Counted from the stretch's first letter, positions 45,983 to 55,277 are shown. The stretch is 64,000 nt of DNA from Rhodocyclales bacterium (GCA_028292485.1 JAQGMG010000017.1:124001-188000), one strand, 5' to 3'. The notes: generated by a model not told the origin, from the letters alone. Program-made: numbers and translations.

Positions 45983-47791
45983 TCACTTCACAAAAACCTG
46001 CAAATGCTCAACCACCGGCCCGAGCGCCAGCGCCGGTACATAAGTCAGCGCCCCCACCAGCAACACCGAGCCAATCACCAGCACCACGAACAGCGGCCCA
46101 TGCGTCGGCATCGTGCCCACCGTCGCCTCGCTGCGTTGCTTGTTGGCCAGCGAACCGGCAATCGCCAGCACCGGCACGATCACGCCGAAGCGCCCGATCC
46201 ACACCGCAATGCCAAGCAGCACGTTGTAGAAAGGCGTGTTCGCCGACAGCCCGGCAAACGCACTGCCGTTGTTGTTGGCAGCCGACGAAACCGCGTACAG
46301 CACCTGCGAGAAACCATGCGCACCGGGGTTGGAGATGCCTGCCTTGCCGGGGTCGAGCATCACCGCCAGCGCGGTGCCGACCAGCACCACCATCGGCGTG
46401 GCGAGAATGGCAATGGACACCATCTTCATCTCGAAAGACTGGATCTTCTTGCCGAGGTATTCCGGCGTACGGCCAATCATCAAACCCGCAATGAATACCG
46501 CCAGCACGGCAAAAATCAGCATGCCGTAGAAGCCCGAGCCGACACCACCGAACACCACCTCGCCAAGCTGTATCAGCAGCATCGTCGCGAAGCCGCCAAG
46601 CGGCATCAGCGAATCGTGCATCGCATTCACCGCTCCGCAAGATGCTGCTGTCGTAATCGTCGCAAATAACGCAGAAGCGATAGCACCGAAGCGCGTCTCC
46701 TTGCCTTCCAGATTGCCACCGGAGATATCCACGCCCAGCGCAGCGATACCCGGATTGCCATGCGCCTCCGACCACAAGGCCAACAGCGCAAACGCCACGA
46801 AGATCACACTCATCGCCGCCACGATCGCCCAGCCCTGGCGCATGTCACCGACCATGCGGCCAAACGCGAAGCACAACGCTGCAGGGATCAGGAAGATCGC
46901 CAGCATCTGCAGGAAGTTGGTGAGCGGCGTCGGGTTCTCGAAGGGGTGCGCAGAGTTCGCATTGAAGAAGCCGCCACCATTCGTGCCGATCATCTTGATC
47001 GCCTCCTGCGAAGCCACCGGCCCCATCGCCAGCGTCTGGGCCTTTGTGACGATCTTCTCCATGACCGGCGCACCGCTTGCATCCTTCAAGGGCGCACCTG
47101 CCGCATCCAGCTTCGGCGTCTCGTAGGTCACCGCATCGAGCGTCGCCACATCCTGGTACTCGTCAAAGTTCTGGATCACGCCCTGCGACACCAGCACGAC
47201 TGCGAAGACAAATGACAGCGGCAACAACACATACATAGTGCAGCGCGTGACATCCACCCAAAGGTTCCCGAGGCCATTCTTGCCCGCCGCATCGCTTGCC
47301 AACACCCGGCGCGCAAAGCCACGAATCAACGCAAACGCCACCGCCATCCCGCACGCGGCAGAGAAGAAATTCTGCACGGCCAGCGCAGCCATCTGCGTGA
47401 GGTACGACATCGTCGACTCACCGCCGTAGCCCTGCCAGTTCGTGTTCGTCACGAAGCTCAGTGCCGTATTGAAAGAAGAGTCCGCCGACACCGCGCCGAA
47501 GCCCTGCGGGTTCAGCGGCAAGAGCAATTGCAGACGCTGCACGGCATAAACCACCAGCACGCCGATGAGGCTGAACACCAGCAGCGAAACAGCGTACTTG
47601 CGCCAGGACATGTCCTCCTGCGGATCGACACCGGCGATGCGATAGAGAAAGGACTCCACGCGCCCCAGAATGCTGCCAGCCGGATTCGCCTGAGCGTCAG
47701 CAACCCGCGCGATGAAAAGCCCAAGTGGATAAGCAGCGAGCAGGAGCACGCCGAGAAAGACTGCGAGATTGATCAGTGCAAGCGGTTCCAT
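45983..47791 (-). CDS. kdpA: Potassium-transporting ATPase channel subunit KdpA
   Basis: A 602-residue inner-membrane channel-like subunit with about ten hydrophobic segments. Selectivity-filter motifs of the KdpA type: [55 protein letters not shown] and [19 protein letters not shown]. It forms the K+ pathway of KdpFABC. kdpF ends 2 bases before its start. Confidence 0.97.
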   Translation of the reverse strand: MEPLALINLAVFLGVLLLAAYPLGLFIARVADAQANPAGSILGRVESFLYRIAGVDPQEDMSWRKYAVSLLVFSLIGVLVVYAVQRLQLLLPLNPQGFGAVSADSSFNTALSFVTNTNWQGYGGESTMSYLTQMAALAVQNFFSAACGMAVAFALIRGFARRVLASDAAGKNGLGNLWVDVTRCTMYVLLPLSFVFAVVLVSQGVIQNFDEYQDVATLDAVTYETPKLDAAGAPLKDASGAPVMEKIVTKAQTLAMGPVASQEAIKMIGTNGGGFFNANSAHPFENPTPLTNFLQMLAIFLIPAALCFAFGRMVGDMRQGWAIVAAMSVIFVAFALLALWSEAHGNPGIAALGVDISGGNLEGKETRFGAIASALFATITTAASCGAVNAMHDSLMPLGGFATMLLIQLGEVVFGGVGSGFYGMLIFAVLAVFIAGLMIGRTPEYLGKKIQSFEMKMVSIAILATPMVVLVGTALAVMLDPGKAGISNPGAHGFSQVLYAVSSAANNNGSAFAGLSANTPFYNVLLGIAVWIGRFGVIVPVLAIAGSLANKQRSEATVGTMPTHGPLFVVLVIGSVLLVGALTYVPALALGPVVEHLQVFVK

Positions 47792-47792
47792 C

Positions 47793-47882
47793 TCAGAAGT
47801 CCTCCGCTTTCACGAGGGCATACACGAGATAGACGAGAAGGAAGACAGCCGTGGCCGCGCCCAGAACATGAAGCCAGCTCAT
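47793..47882 (-). CDS. kdpF: Potassium-transporting ATPase small subunit KdpF
   Basis: A 29-residue single-span membrane peptide, [20 protein letters not shown] then YALVKAEDF. Length, hydrophobicity and the charged KAEDF-type end match KdpF, which stabilises the complex. It sits directly before kdpA. Its ATG overlaps the stop of a further small gene (ATGA). Confidence 0.88.
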   Translation of the reverse strand: MSWLHVLGAATAVFLLVYLVYALVKAEDF

Positions 47883-47971
47883 TTGCGGGCCCCCAGTCTG
47901 TCGCACGCGAGCACCAGGAGATAGAGCAGCACCGCAAGACCTGCGATGCCAGAGAGATAGACCACGTCCAT
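47879..47971 (-). CDS. 30-residue membrane peptide preceding kdpF
   Basis: The - strand reads MDVVYLSGIAGLAVLLYLLV then [10 protein letters not shown]. One hydrophobic span with an acidic start and basic end. A GGAGG site lies upstream, and the TGA overlaps the kdpF ATG, so it is the first gene of the kdp operon. Similar short frames occur upstream of kdpF in other proteobacteria as far as I recall; no function is established. It may assist KdpFABC assembly or couple translation of kdpF. Confidence 0.7.
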   Translation of the reverse strand: MDVVYLSGIAGLAVLLYLLVLACDRLGARK

Positions 47972-48042
47972 GACGAACCTCCAACTGTTTTGCGATAGTT
48001 GAAGAGTAGTTAGCGGCGTCTAAGGATGTTGTTTAGGTGTAG

Positions 48043-48057
48043 GGGGTGGAGTGTAAA
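48043..48057 (-). promoter_or_regulatory. Possible KdpE-binding/promoter region of the kdp operon
   Basis: The - strand reads TTTACACTCCACCCC, close to the TTTACACCCCGCCC part of the E. coli kdp regulatory region as recalled. It lies about 72 bases upstream of the first small gene. No convincing -10 was chosen. Confidence 0.35.
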
Positions 48058-48125
48058 GATTGTGTAAGTGGGAGATTGAGAGCGCACGAACCACGAAGCA
48101 GCGATTGCTTCGTTAAGATACCGCC

Positions 48126-48611
48126 TCAGTTGTCAATAAAGACGCTTTTTGAGGACCGCCGATCGGCGTTAGGATCCTCAAGTTTGCATGTCTGTATTTC
48201 GACCGATCCAACTTCTGAGTTCACTCCCTCTAAGCGGAACTGTCGATGGATCATGCCACCACCTCGCTCGTAGGAAGTGGATAGCCGCAGATACATCTCT
48301 GTTTGCGGCCTCAGACGTAACTTAATCGCCCCCTCCCCTTTATATCGATCGCTCAACACAACATCAATTTCATGCTCGCCGGCAGCCAATTCAAAAGGCA
48401 TATATCCATTATTCCGCAGCGTGCTGTACTCTCGACCGTCGACTTTTATACCCGGCGCAATGGCTCTATTTGCACCCGCATCTGGTCGGTAGATATAAAT
48501 AACGCCGTTCCCGGGAGACATCTGCGAGACAGGCGAGAACTGAGGGCCAGTAGCGGCACACCCAGACAAAAGGGCAAAGAGAAAAGAAAATATTAAAAAG
48601 CCGTTTTTCAT
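48126..48611 (-). CDS. DUF2846-type lipoprotein
   Basis: A 161-residue lipoprotein with signal FLIFSFLFALLSGC ending in the lipobox LSGC (Cys about residue 18). The mature part has GVIYIYRPDAGANRAIAPGI and VDGREYSTLRNNGYMPFELA, AGEHEIDVVLSDRYKG, which match the DUF2846 beta-sandwich family. Location: outer or inner membrane facing the periplasm; function unknown. Codon use is more AT-rich than neighbouring kdp genes. Possibly acquired. Confidence 0.75.
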   Translation of the reverse strand: MKNGFLIFSFLFALLSGCAATGPQFSPVSQMSPGNGVIYIYRPDAGANRAIAPGIKVDGREYSTLRNNGYMPFELAAGEHEIDVVLSDRYKGEGAIKLRLRPQTEMYLRLSTSYERGGGMIHRQFRLEGVNSEVGSVEIQTCKLEDPNADRRSSKSVFIDN

Positions 48612-48818
48612 GAAACTTTTCGCTGATCAAGTTCGGTAAAAAAAGCACACGGCCCTGCGCAAGCTACGGTAATTGCTGAGCAGTCTGTCATTGCGTGTTG
48701 TGCTGACGGCCTACTCGAAGAGAATACCGGCAGACAAATGAGGAAGTGGCGACATGTTCGTCAACTTTACCTCCATGTAATTGGACATACAAACATGAAA
48801 CTTTACTCATCAGCCACG

Positions 48819-48930
48819 TAGGGTGTGCAACATGTTTTCGTTGCGCACGCGGGCAGGTCTCTCAATCCCCTTCGCCCTTTATTGACCCTCCGACTGGTGC
48901 GCAAACGCCTTCGGCATTTGCACACCCTAC
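48819..48930. repeat. GTAGGGTGTGCAA-family palindrome
   Basis: Left arm begins GTAGGGTGTGCAACATGTTT at 48819; right arm ends GGCATTTGCACACCCTAC at 48930, 3 bases before the aminotransferase stop codon. Arms are imperfect inside. The remainder of the 48612-48932 gap shows no gene. Confidence 0.75.
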
Positions 48931-48932
48931 AA

Positions 48933-50123
48933 CTACGACCTACCCACCTGCCCCAGCACCTCGTCCAACATCCCAAGCATCTGCCCAATCTCCGCCTCAT
49001 TCACCGTCAAAGCCGGCATGAAGCGCAGCAAGTTAGCGCGTGGTGCGTTGAGCAACAGCCCTTCTGGCTCAAGCTCACGCGCCCGACTGACGATCTCCGC
49101 GCCGACATCACCCGGCAATATGAGCGCACGCAATAGACCCTCTCCCCGCTCGCCCACCAGCCCATGACGTTCAGCTAACGCCTTCAAGCCATCGGCAAGT
49201 TGCGCAGCGCGCGCATCGATGTGCGCGAGGAAGGCCGGCGCGGCGATGGTGTCGAGCACGGCCAGGCCCACGGCTGTCATGAGCGGGTTGCCGTTGTAGG
49301 TGCCCCCCTGATCGCCTGCCTCGAAGCAGCACACCTCCTCGCGCGCCAGTAGCGCGCCGAGCGGCACGCCGCCGCCGAGGCCTTTGCCTAGCGTCATGAT
49401 GTCGGGCCGGATGCCCGAGAGCTGGTGCGCGAACAGCGCGCCGCAGCGGCCCATGCCGCTCTGCACTTCGTCGACGATGAGCAGCAGGCCGCCCGCGCCG
49501 GTGAGTTCGCGCAGGGCGCGCATGAACTCGTGCGTGGCGGGTATGACGCCGGCTTCGCCCTGCACGGGTTCGAGCATGACGGCGACGGTGTTGGCGGTGA
49601 TGAGCGTTTCGACGGACGCGATGTCATTGAGCCGCGCCTTCGGAAAGCCCGGCACTTGCGGTGCGAACAGCGTGTCCCAGCCCGGCTTGCCGGATGCGGA
49701 CATGGTGGCCAGCGTACGGCCGTGGAAGCTGTTGTCGAAGGTGATGATCTCGAACGCGCCGGCCCGATGGATGCGCCCCCACTTGCGCGCAAGTTTGATC
49801 GCGCCTTCATTGGCCTCGGCACCGGTGCTGGTGAAGAACACCTTCTCCAGCGTGCTGAGCGCGGCGAGGCGTTGCGCGAGCTGCATGGCCGGCTCGTTGT
49901 AGAAGGCCGGGCTGACCGAGATGAGTTTGGCGGATTGCGTGGCGAGCGCATCGCGAATCTGTGGCGGGCAGTGGCCGAGACTATTCACCGCCCAGCCCTG
50001 CACGAAGTCGAGATAGCGCTTGCCCGCGCGATCGCGCAACCACGAGCCCTCGCCTTCGGTGAAAACGATGTCGGGCCGATGGGTGATCCACATCAGGGCG
50101 TCGGGCGTGGCTGCGGTAGTCAT
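48933..50123 (-). CDS. Class III aminotransferase (acetylornithine aminotransferase-like)
   Basis: A 396-residue PLP enzyme. Evidence: [40 protein letters not shown] (phosphate binding), [31 protein letters not shown] with the cofactor Asp, [18 protein letters not shown] with the Schiff-base Lys, and [19 protein letters not shown]. This is the ArgD/ArgM-type branch. Substrate is probably N-acetylornithine or a related omega-amino acid. AAAGGA lies before the ATG. A strong hairpin sits 43 bases upstream of the start. Confidence 0.88.
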   Translation of the reverse strand: MTTAATPDALMWITHRPDIVFTEGEGSWLRDRAGKRYLDFVQGWAVNSLGHCPPQIRDALATQSAKLISVSPAFYNEPAMQLAQRLAALSTLEKVFFTSTGAEANEGAIKLARKWGRIHRAGAFEIITFDNSFHGRTLATMSASGKPGWDTLFAPQVPGFPKARLNDIASVETLITANTVAVMLEPVQGEAGVIPATHEFMRALRELTGAGGLLLIVDEVQSGMGRCGALFAHQLSGIRPDIMTLGKGLGGGVPLGALLAREEVCCFEAGDQGGTYNGNPLMTAVGLAVLDTIAAPAFLAHIDARAAQLADGLKALAERHGLVGERGEGLLRALILPGDVGAEIVSRARELEPEGLLLNAPRANLLRFMPALTVNEAEIGQMLGMLDEVLGQVGRS

Positions 50124-50165
50124 GATTGTTCCTTTCGTTGGGTGAAGAAGGAGAAGCGGAAAAGA

Positions 50166-50192
50166 AAAAGGCCACGGAGTCCGTGGCCTTTT
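50166..50192 (-). terminator. Strong terminator-like hairpin ahead of the aminotransferase
   Basis: A perfect 12-bp stem AAAAGGCCACGG/CCGTGGCCTTTT with a 3-nt loop; on the - strand it ends in TTTTTC and then a CT-rich stretch. It lies 43-69 bases upstream of the aminotransferase start and 194 bases after the COG4705 stop. It could end the upstream transcript or act as an attenuator. Confidence 0.8.
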
Positions 50193-50385
50193 CTGGATGA
50201 AGCTACGCGTGAAACGCGCTTCAGGTGTCGTCGCTGGATGCGTTCAGCGTGACGGTCTGCTCCATGACAAGGCGGCACGGCCCGAAAGGCGGGACGTGCG
50301 GCGTCGTGATTGCGAGAGGAGCGAGAACATTGCGTACATGGGAGTGGAGTATGCCTGTGCGTTGCTGTCGGCGACAAGCGCTTGC

Positions 50386-51156
50386 TCAGTGCGCGTGGCG
50401 GCTGGCGCGCTGACGGAACAGGGCAATGCACATGATCATGAATGTGAGCAAGGCTGCACTTGCCGTGTAGCGACTCATTGCAAGGCCGCCATGGTCGTGA
50501 GGTTTATCGAGAAAGTCGCCGACGACTGCGCCCAAGGGGCGTGTCAGTACGAAGGCTGCCCAGAAAAGCAAAGTCCAGGAAATGCTGCTTGCGTATTTCA
50601 GCAGGACTATCAGCGCCAGCAACCCGGAGAACAGCAGTGCTCCGCCGCTATAGCCCAGCCCGGCGGTATCTGCAGTCCAGTCACCCAGGGCCGTCCCGAG
50701 AGTCTGCGAGAACATGATGGTGACCCAGTAGAACATTTCGGCCTTCGGCGAGTTGATGCTGCTCACTGCAATAGTGCCCGTCGTGCGGTACCAGATTGCG
50801 AGAGAGGCCAGCAACAGAAGCAGAAGGATGCTGCTACCGCCTGCGTAGCCAATGCCGAGCGAACGGTCCGCAAGATCGGCCATGGTCGTACCGACCATAG
50901 TGGAGGCAACGATGGCAAGCCAGTAAAGCGCGGGGTGAAATTGCTTCGCCCTGATCTGCGCGCTCACGGCAACCACGAACAGGACCGCGAAGATAAGCGT
51001 CCCGACGAGGTAACCGAGGTTCATCGACATGGAAACTGCGTCGCCACCTGTCTCCCCCAATGTTGTAGCTGCGATCTTGATGACCCAGAACAACAATGTG
51101 ACTTCGGGTACTTTGGCAAGGGCGCGCTGGCCCGATTGGGTGTCCGGTTCAATCAT
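50386..51156 (-). CDS. COG4705-type polytopic membrane protein
   Basis: A 256-residue inner-membrane protein from MIEPDTQSGQRALAK; the open frame reaches 51336, so a longer form is possible. It has about eight hydrophobic segments and four related loop motifs: KIAATTLGETGGD, STMVGTTMADLADRS, FSQTLGTALGDWTAD and LTRPLGAVVGDFLDK. These repeat units are typical of the uncharacterised COG4705 membrane family and suggest an internal duplication with acidic residues lining a path. Function unknown; metal or ion transport is a guess. Confidence 0.75.
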   Translation of the reverse strand: MIEPDTQSGQRALAKVPEVTLLFWVIKIAATTLGETGGDAVSMSMNLGYLVGTLIFAVLFVVAVSAQIRAKQFHPALYWLAIVASTMVGTTMADLADRSLGIGYAGGSSILLLLLLASLAIWYRTTGTIAVSSINSPKAEMFYWVTIMFSQTLGTALGDWTADTAGLGYSGGALLFSGLLALIVLLKYASSISWTLLFWAAFVLTRPLGAVVGDFLDKPHDHGGLAMSRYTASAALLTFMIMCIALFRQRASRHAH

Positions 51157-51528
51157 GGGTCGGAGAAATGAGTTTTCAGAGTCTGGTCTTGCGCGCGCAC
51201 GGCGCATGCCTGCGCTACGGCGTTGCATCATTTCTGCAATGACCATCTGTATCTGGAGATAGTTCAGGCTTGACGCCGGAAAGCAGCGGGCATTGCGACT
51301 CTTGATGTCCATAAAGAGGCATGCGAAACGCGGCACACCCGTCCCGCAGCTGCAAGGTGATGTGCGTTATCCAGTCACAAGCGAAAATCCCGTGCAAATT
51401 GTACACAGGCGGCATCGTTGTCAATTCCTAGCTTCCGCATCGCCCCGTAACGGCGGGGAAGGAACCGATCTTGCATCTCGAAGAGTGTCCCCTGCGGACT
51501 GTTGTCACTAACCGAAAGGAGAAACAAC
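51157..51528. other. Intergenic region between divergent genes, no clear site
   Basis: A 372-base gap between the divergent COG4705 and 107-residue genes. Part of it may be coding if the COG4705 gene starts further upstream. No convincing promoter pair or repeat was found; AAAGGAG before 51529 is the only clear site. Confidence 0.4.
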
Positions 51529-51852
51529 ATGGAGATGGCCGAAATCAAGAAACTCGTGAATAACGTCGAGCACACGATCCACCGTACTGCGCAGGTATGT
51601 GAGCAAGACCACTCAGCGCCCCCGCAGTTGAGGCAGGTCCTCGGACAACTGGATCAGCAATCCAGCCAGGGCAAGCAGATCATCCGCGAAACGCACGATG
51701 AATCGAGGGTGCGTCAGTACATCGAGAAACTGGAGTCGCTCGGTGATAACGCAAAGCGCGCCTGCGAGTCAGGCAAGGTAAGTACGGAATTGAGAAGCGC
51801 TGTAATGCAGACTCACGATGAGCTGAGCAATCTGAAGCATCTGTTGCACTGA
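51529..51852 (+). CDS. Helical orphan protein, function unknown
   Basis: A 107-residue soluble protein starting MEMAEIKKLVNNVEHTIHRT, with a strong AAAGGAG site 9 bases before the ATG. It is predicted almost wholly helical, with Gln/Glu/Lys-rich heptad-like runs (LRQVLGQLDQQSSQGKQIIR, VRQYIEKLESLGDNAKRACE) and two cysteines. No known family recognised. It is followed by a group of three hairpins. Confidence 0.6.
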   Translation: MEMAEIKKLVNNVEHTIHRTAQVCEQDHSAPPQLRQVLGQLDQQSSQGKQIIRETHDESRVRQYIEKLESLGDNAKRACESGKVSTELRSAVMQTHDELSNLKHLLH

Positions 51853-51862
51853 GGTCCAACAC

Positions 51863-51942
51863 GTAGGGTGCAATAACTGACGGCATTGCGCCGGACACCT
51901 CCCAACATCCGGTGCAATGCGCTGCGCTTATTGACACCCTAC
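51863..51942. repeat. GTAGGGTGCAATAA-family palindrome, copy 1
   Basis: Starts GTAGGGTGCAATAA and ends TTATTGACACCCTAC. An inner stem GCATTGCGCCGGA pairs with TCCGGTGCAATGC with one mismatch. Copy 2 starts at 52020. Confidence 0.8.
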
Positions 51943-51954
51943 GTCGTTCGCGTG

Positions 51955-51982
51955 AGTCGGAAGTGCACGCCGGCTTCCGACT
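51955..51982. repeat. Small hairpin between the two palindromes
   Basis: Stem AGTCGGAAG (51955-51963) and CTTCCGACT (51974-51982), resembling the TCGGAAGG/CCTTCCGA arms of the element at 56670-56757. Confidence 0.6.
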
Positions 51983-52019
51983 ACGGTGCTCGCAGATATT
52001 TCTTCGAAAACTCCAGCAA

Positions 52020-52101
52020 GTAGGGTGCAATAACCAAGGGGCATTGCACCGGACACCTCCCCACCTCCGGTGCAATGCGCTGTGCTTGCTGACACCCCTA
52101 C
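52020..52101. repeat. GTAGGGTGCAATAA-family palindrome, copy 2
   Basis: Direct-orientation partner of the copy at 51863. The inner arms GCATTGCACCGGA and TCCGGTGCAATGC are here perfect complements. It lies 16 bases past the stop of the gene at 52118-52819. Confidence 0.8.
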
Positions 52102-52117
52102 GCAACAATAAGCCGTT

Positions 52118-52819
52118 CTACACTTCGTCGATGATCAGGCGGAGGCGCCCATCGACCAGCCGACGCAGCGACTCATCAGGAATGAGACTCAGCGCACGCA
52201 GACGCAAGTCAAGTGCCAATGGCTGGTCTCCAGTCTTGCGGAAGGCATCAAGCAACATGTTCACGTTATCGGCATAGATCTGAACCATGGCCTCGGTTTT
52301 CATTTCGTGTTCTGTGTTATCTCCCTCCATTGCCCACTCCATACCTTCATTTAAATCATCCGCCATACGATCCAGCGATGCATGCGGGTCAGGGATATAG
52401 ATTCGGGCAAGGGAGTAGTCGCCACATTTCAACAGTGAAGGCATCGCAACACGAGAGCAACTCAAAGCAAAGTCTTCCGAACGATTGCGGATTTCCTTGA
52501 ACAGTAGGCAGGTGGCGGCTTCGTCGTGAAGCGTTTCGTTTATCGCCATCACATCGTTGAACAAATGCCAATCGGTCGTACCGTTAAGGAGTTTTTCCGT
52601 CTTCTCATCACGGATAGCCAGGAGCTTTGCCATAGCTGGCGGATACTTTTCTCCAAGGTCGAGCCAGTATGCCAAGGCAAAAGACAGTCGCACGCCACGC
52701 AAGGCAGGCTCCTCTTCAAGAGCATGGTTGTGAAACCAGATGTGCTCGTCGAGTGCCTCTTCGTATTGGCCAAGCGCCGCTTCCTTGACGGCTCGGGATA
52801 ACCTGTCTTGTGGGGTCAT
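52118..52819 (-). CDS. Uncharacterised soluble protein
   Basis: A 233-residue protein from MTPQDRLSRAVKEAALGQYE. It is helical and acidic, with TPR-like starts (QYEEALDEHIWFHNHALEEE, LSFALAYWLDLGEKYPPAMA) and the line DWHLFNDVMAINETLHDEAA. No membrane segment. Composition is AT-richer than the flanks. No family is recognised; the N-terminal pattern resembles small proteins that pair with polymorphic toxins or immunity proteins, but nothing nearby supports this. Confidence 0.62.
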   Translation of the reverse strand: MTPQDRLSRAVKEAALGQYEEALDEHIWFHNHALEEEPALRGVRLSFALAYWLDLGEKYPPAMAKLLAIRDEKTEKLLNGTTDWHLFNDVMAINETLHDEAATCLLFKEIRNRSEDFALSCSRVAMPSLLKCGDYSLARIYIPDPHASLDRMADDLNEGMEWAMEGDNTEHEMKTEAMVQIYADNVNMLLDAFRKTGDQPLALDLRLRALSLIPDESLRRLVDGRLRLIIDEV

Positions 52820-52890
52820 TGCTGTGCCTCGAACTTGATGGGGATCTTGGTACGGCTTGTGGAGCGACCCGCCGCTTTCCGCCACGCAAT

Positions 52891-52923
52891 GGTGGGTTGT
52901 CGCTGCACTCCGAACCCACCCTA
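52891..52923. repeat. Half-element of the GTAGGG family
   Basis: Stem GGTGGGTT/AACCCACC followed by CTAC: only the right end of the family is present, next to the start of the uncharacterised gene. Confidence 0.55.
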
Positions 52924-53092
52924 CAATGGCTTTATGCATCTGGCAACTCATATCGCAGGTCGGCCGCGCAGCGGCATCCAGAGCACTCTGCGAATTCGCG
53001 CGAACCAATTCGCCGCCACGGCGACAAAGGCATGAATGTCGAGCAACGTCCTACAATTGAATTACTTACCGCAACGAAGAAAGGAACAAGCA

Positions 53093-53497
53093 ATGAACAA
53101 TCTATCCGATCTTGGCAAACTGGTTCTGCGTCTGACCGTGGGTTTGCTGCTGCTCCTGCACGGCGTCAGCAAACTGAAGAACGGCGTTGATTTCATCGGC
53201 CCGATGTTGATCCAGCATGGTCTGCCCGCTCAGTTGGCTTACCTGTCCTATGTCGGTGAAGTGCTGGCACCGGCCTTGCTGCTCGTGGGCCTGTGGTCGC
53301 GCATAGCTGCGCTGGTAGTCGTGGTCAATATGCTGTTCGCAGTGTTCCTGATGCACATGTCGCAACTCGGCGACCTGTCTCAGTCAGGCGGCTGGGCGCT
53401 GGAGTTGCAGGCCTTCTATCTGTTCACGAGTGTGGCAATCGCGCTTCTCGGTGCAGGCCGTTACAGCGTGGGTGGCAGCAGCGGGCGTTATAACTGA
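53093..53497 (+). CDS. DoxX-family membrane protein
   Basis: A 134-residue inner-membrane protein from MNNLSDLGKLVLRLTVGLLL with an AAAGGAAC site. Four hydrophobic segments and the DoxX signature LLLLHGVSKLKNGVDFIGPM, AYLSYVGEVLAPALLLVGLW and ALELQAFYLFTSVAIALLG. DoxX proteins support redox or quinone chemistry in the membrane; the partner is not visible here. Confidence 0.85.
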   Translation: MNNLSDLGKLVLRLTVGLLLLLHGVSKLKNGVDFIGPMLIQHGLPAQLAYLSYVGEVLAPALLLVGLWSRIAALVVVVNMLFAVFLMHMSQLGDLSQSGGWALELQAFYLFTSVAIALLGAGRYSVGGSSGRYN

Positions 53498-53558
53498 GCT
53501 TGCCCGGGCACAAAGCGGGTCGGCGCAATGCCGGCTCGCCCGCCATGCGGGCATCGCT

Positions 53559-55241
53559 TCATGGTTTGGCTGTAATGCTCGCGGCGTATTTGGTCATACG
53601 CTCGGTTGCCCTGCGCAGTTCGAGTGAGATCGCCTGCATGCGCGCCGGGTTGGCTGGGTGAGGATTGGGGTCGCCGTCGACGTAGACCGACGCCATCTCC
53701 AATGACTCGGCCAGGAGCGAGGATATCTGGATGGCATCCTTGACCAACGGCGCACGCGGGTCGGCTGGCCGCAGCGATATTTTCGACAGATCCGCAGCCA
53801 CCTTGCGGAATACGGGTGCATGCACGGTGCGGCTGCGATCATCGGATTCGCGCACGGTCAGCTTGCCGGCCTGCACATCGGCATTTTCCTTCTGCAGTGC
53901 CTTGGCCGCGAGGTCGAAGTTACGTAGCCCTTCCTGCAACAGAGGCGCGTCGGCCAGCAGTCTCGCCTGGTCGAGCTCTGCCTTGGGCGCGAGTACCGCA
54001 ACGCCGATGACCATCAGGCTGATGAGCAGCGCTGCGATGGGGAAGCGTTTAGCCAGTGCTTCCTTGAAGCCGGTCATGTCGAAGCGCTCGGGCAGGGTCA
54101 CGGCCAGCAGGCAGCCGCCTATCAAGCCGCCAACGTGTGCGGCGTTGTCGATGCCACGATGCATCATGCCCTGCATCAACGAATAGACAATAAAGAAACC
54201 CATGCCGCTGAGCGTCTGTTTGCTGAAGGCTTTGGGCAATTTGTCGCGATGCTGGAAAACGGCCACGAGAAGCGCGCCCGCAACGCCGAAGATGGCACCG
54301 GAAGCGCCGACGGAAACCGAGTACTGGGCAGAGAAATGCAGGCTCATCGCGCTGCCCAGCAAGCCGGAACCGAAATAGATCAGCAGGAAGGAGCGCCGGC
54401 CGTAGATGCGCTCGACAGTGATGCCCGTGGCATACAGCCCGAGCATGTTCATGAAAAGGTGCAGAAAACCGCCATGAATGAAAATGGCGGTAAGCAGTCG
54501 CCACCATTCTCCACGTTGCACTTCGGATGCTGCATTACCGCCCCACAGGAGCAGCTTTTCCGGATTCGCCTGCAGCAGCCCGACACCAAGCATCACCATC
54601 GCCAGCCAGACCACGATGTTGATGATGATGAGTGCATAGGTAGTGCTTGCGCGTGGAGCGAGGGCAACCAGTTGCTCGTGGAATTGCCGGTTCTCGCGAA
54701 TCTCGTTGCTGGCTTCGACGGTCAATGGTCTATCGCCTTGCGCGCCATGCACGAGCCTTGCATTGATGCCGTCCAGAATCTGTTCCTGCGCCGCTGCTGA
54801 AAAGACCGCCAGTGGCAGCGTCGGCTGCGCAGGATTGATCCCCGTCCAGAAACTGCGCTTGTCGCTTTGACCAGCCGAATCCCGCAGATGAAAGCGAAGG
54901 TGTGCGTGTTGCCCTGCTTGAAGGGAAACGCTCTCGATGTCACACCAGCGGATGCGTCCCTTCTTTCCCAGGCGCGACGATTCGATTGCCTCTTCGGTGA
55001 ACACTACAAGTGGACGGTCTGCAGGCATCTGCCTGCGCATGAACCAGTCGATCGCAGCAATGAAAACCAGGAGGAAGCCGGCCGTGAACAGCAGGGTTCC
55101 CATCGACACGCCAGGCTTGAAGGCAATCATCGCCAGCCCAAGAACGAAACCGAGTCCAAGGCTGATACGGGTCGTGCGCAGCAAGCTCTTGTTGGAGGCG
55201 AAGAACTCCTGCCGTCCCGATTCTGATTTCTGAGGTTCCAC
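53559..55241 (-). CDS. Rhomboid-family intramembrane serine protease
   Basis: A 560-residue membrane protein from GTG 55241, chosen because AAGGAAG lies just upstream; the open frame continues to 55343 through a dispersed repeat. Two N-terminal membrane segments and a soluble PH-like region (IRWCDIESVSLQAGQHAHLR) precede the rhomboid core: EWWRLLTAIFIHGGFLHLFM, ERIYGRRSFLLIYFGSGLLG, GASGAIFGVAGA with the nucleophile Ser at about residue 314, and the general-base His at about 369 (NAAHVGGLIGG). It cleaves membrane proteins; substrates unknown. A soluble C-terminal helical region of about 150 residues follows the core. Confidence 0.88.
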   Translation of the reverse strand: MEPQKSESGRQEFFASNKSLLRTTRISLGLGFVLGLAMIAFKPGVSMGTLLFTAGFLLVFIAAIDWFMRRQMPADRPLVVFTEEAIESSRLGKKGRIRWCDIESVSLQAGQHAHLRFHLRDSAGQSDKRSFWTGINPAQPTLPLAVFSAAAQEQILDGINARLVHGAQGDRPLTVEASNEIRENRQFHEQLVALAPRASTTYALIIINIVVWLAMVMLGVGLLQANPEKLLLWGGNAASEVQRGEWWRLLTAIFIHGGFLHLFMNMLGLYATGITVERIYGRRSFLLIYFGSGLLGSAMSLHFSAQYSVSVGASGAIFGVAGALLVAVFQHRDKLPKAFSKQTLSGMGFFIVYSLMQGMMHRGIDNAAHVGGLIGGCLLAVTLPERFDMTGFKEALAKRFPIAALLISLMVIGVAVLAPKAELDQARLLADAPLLQEGLRNFDLAAKALQKENADVQAGKLTVRESDDRSRTVHAPVFRKVAADLSKISLRPADPRAPLVKDAIQISSLLAESLEMASVYVDGDPNPHPANPARMQAISLELRRATERMTKYAASITAKP

Positions 55242-55277
55242 TGCAGCTTCCTTTGTTGGGAGTACCGAAACGCCACT

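Noticed and set aside
51853-52117. Repeat group considered as a CRISPR array
   Set aside because: There are only two long copies, each a long palindrome, without regular short repeats, unique spacers or cas genes.
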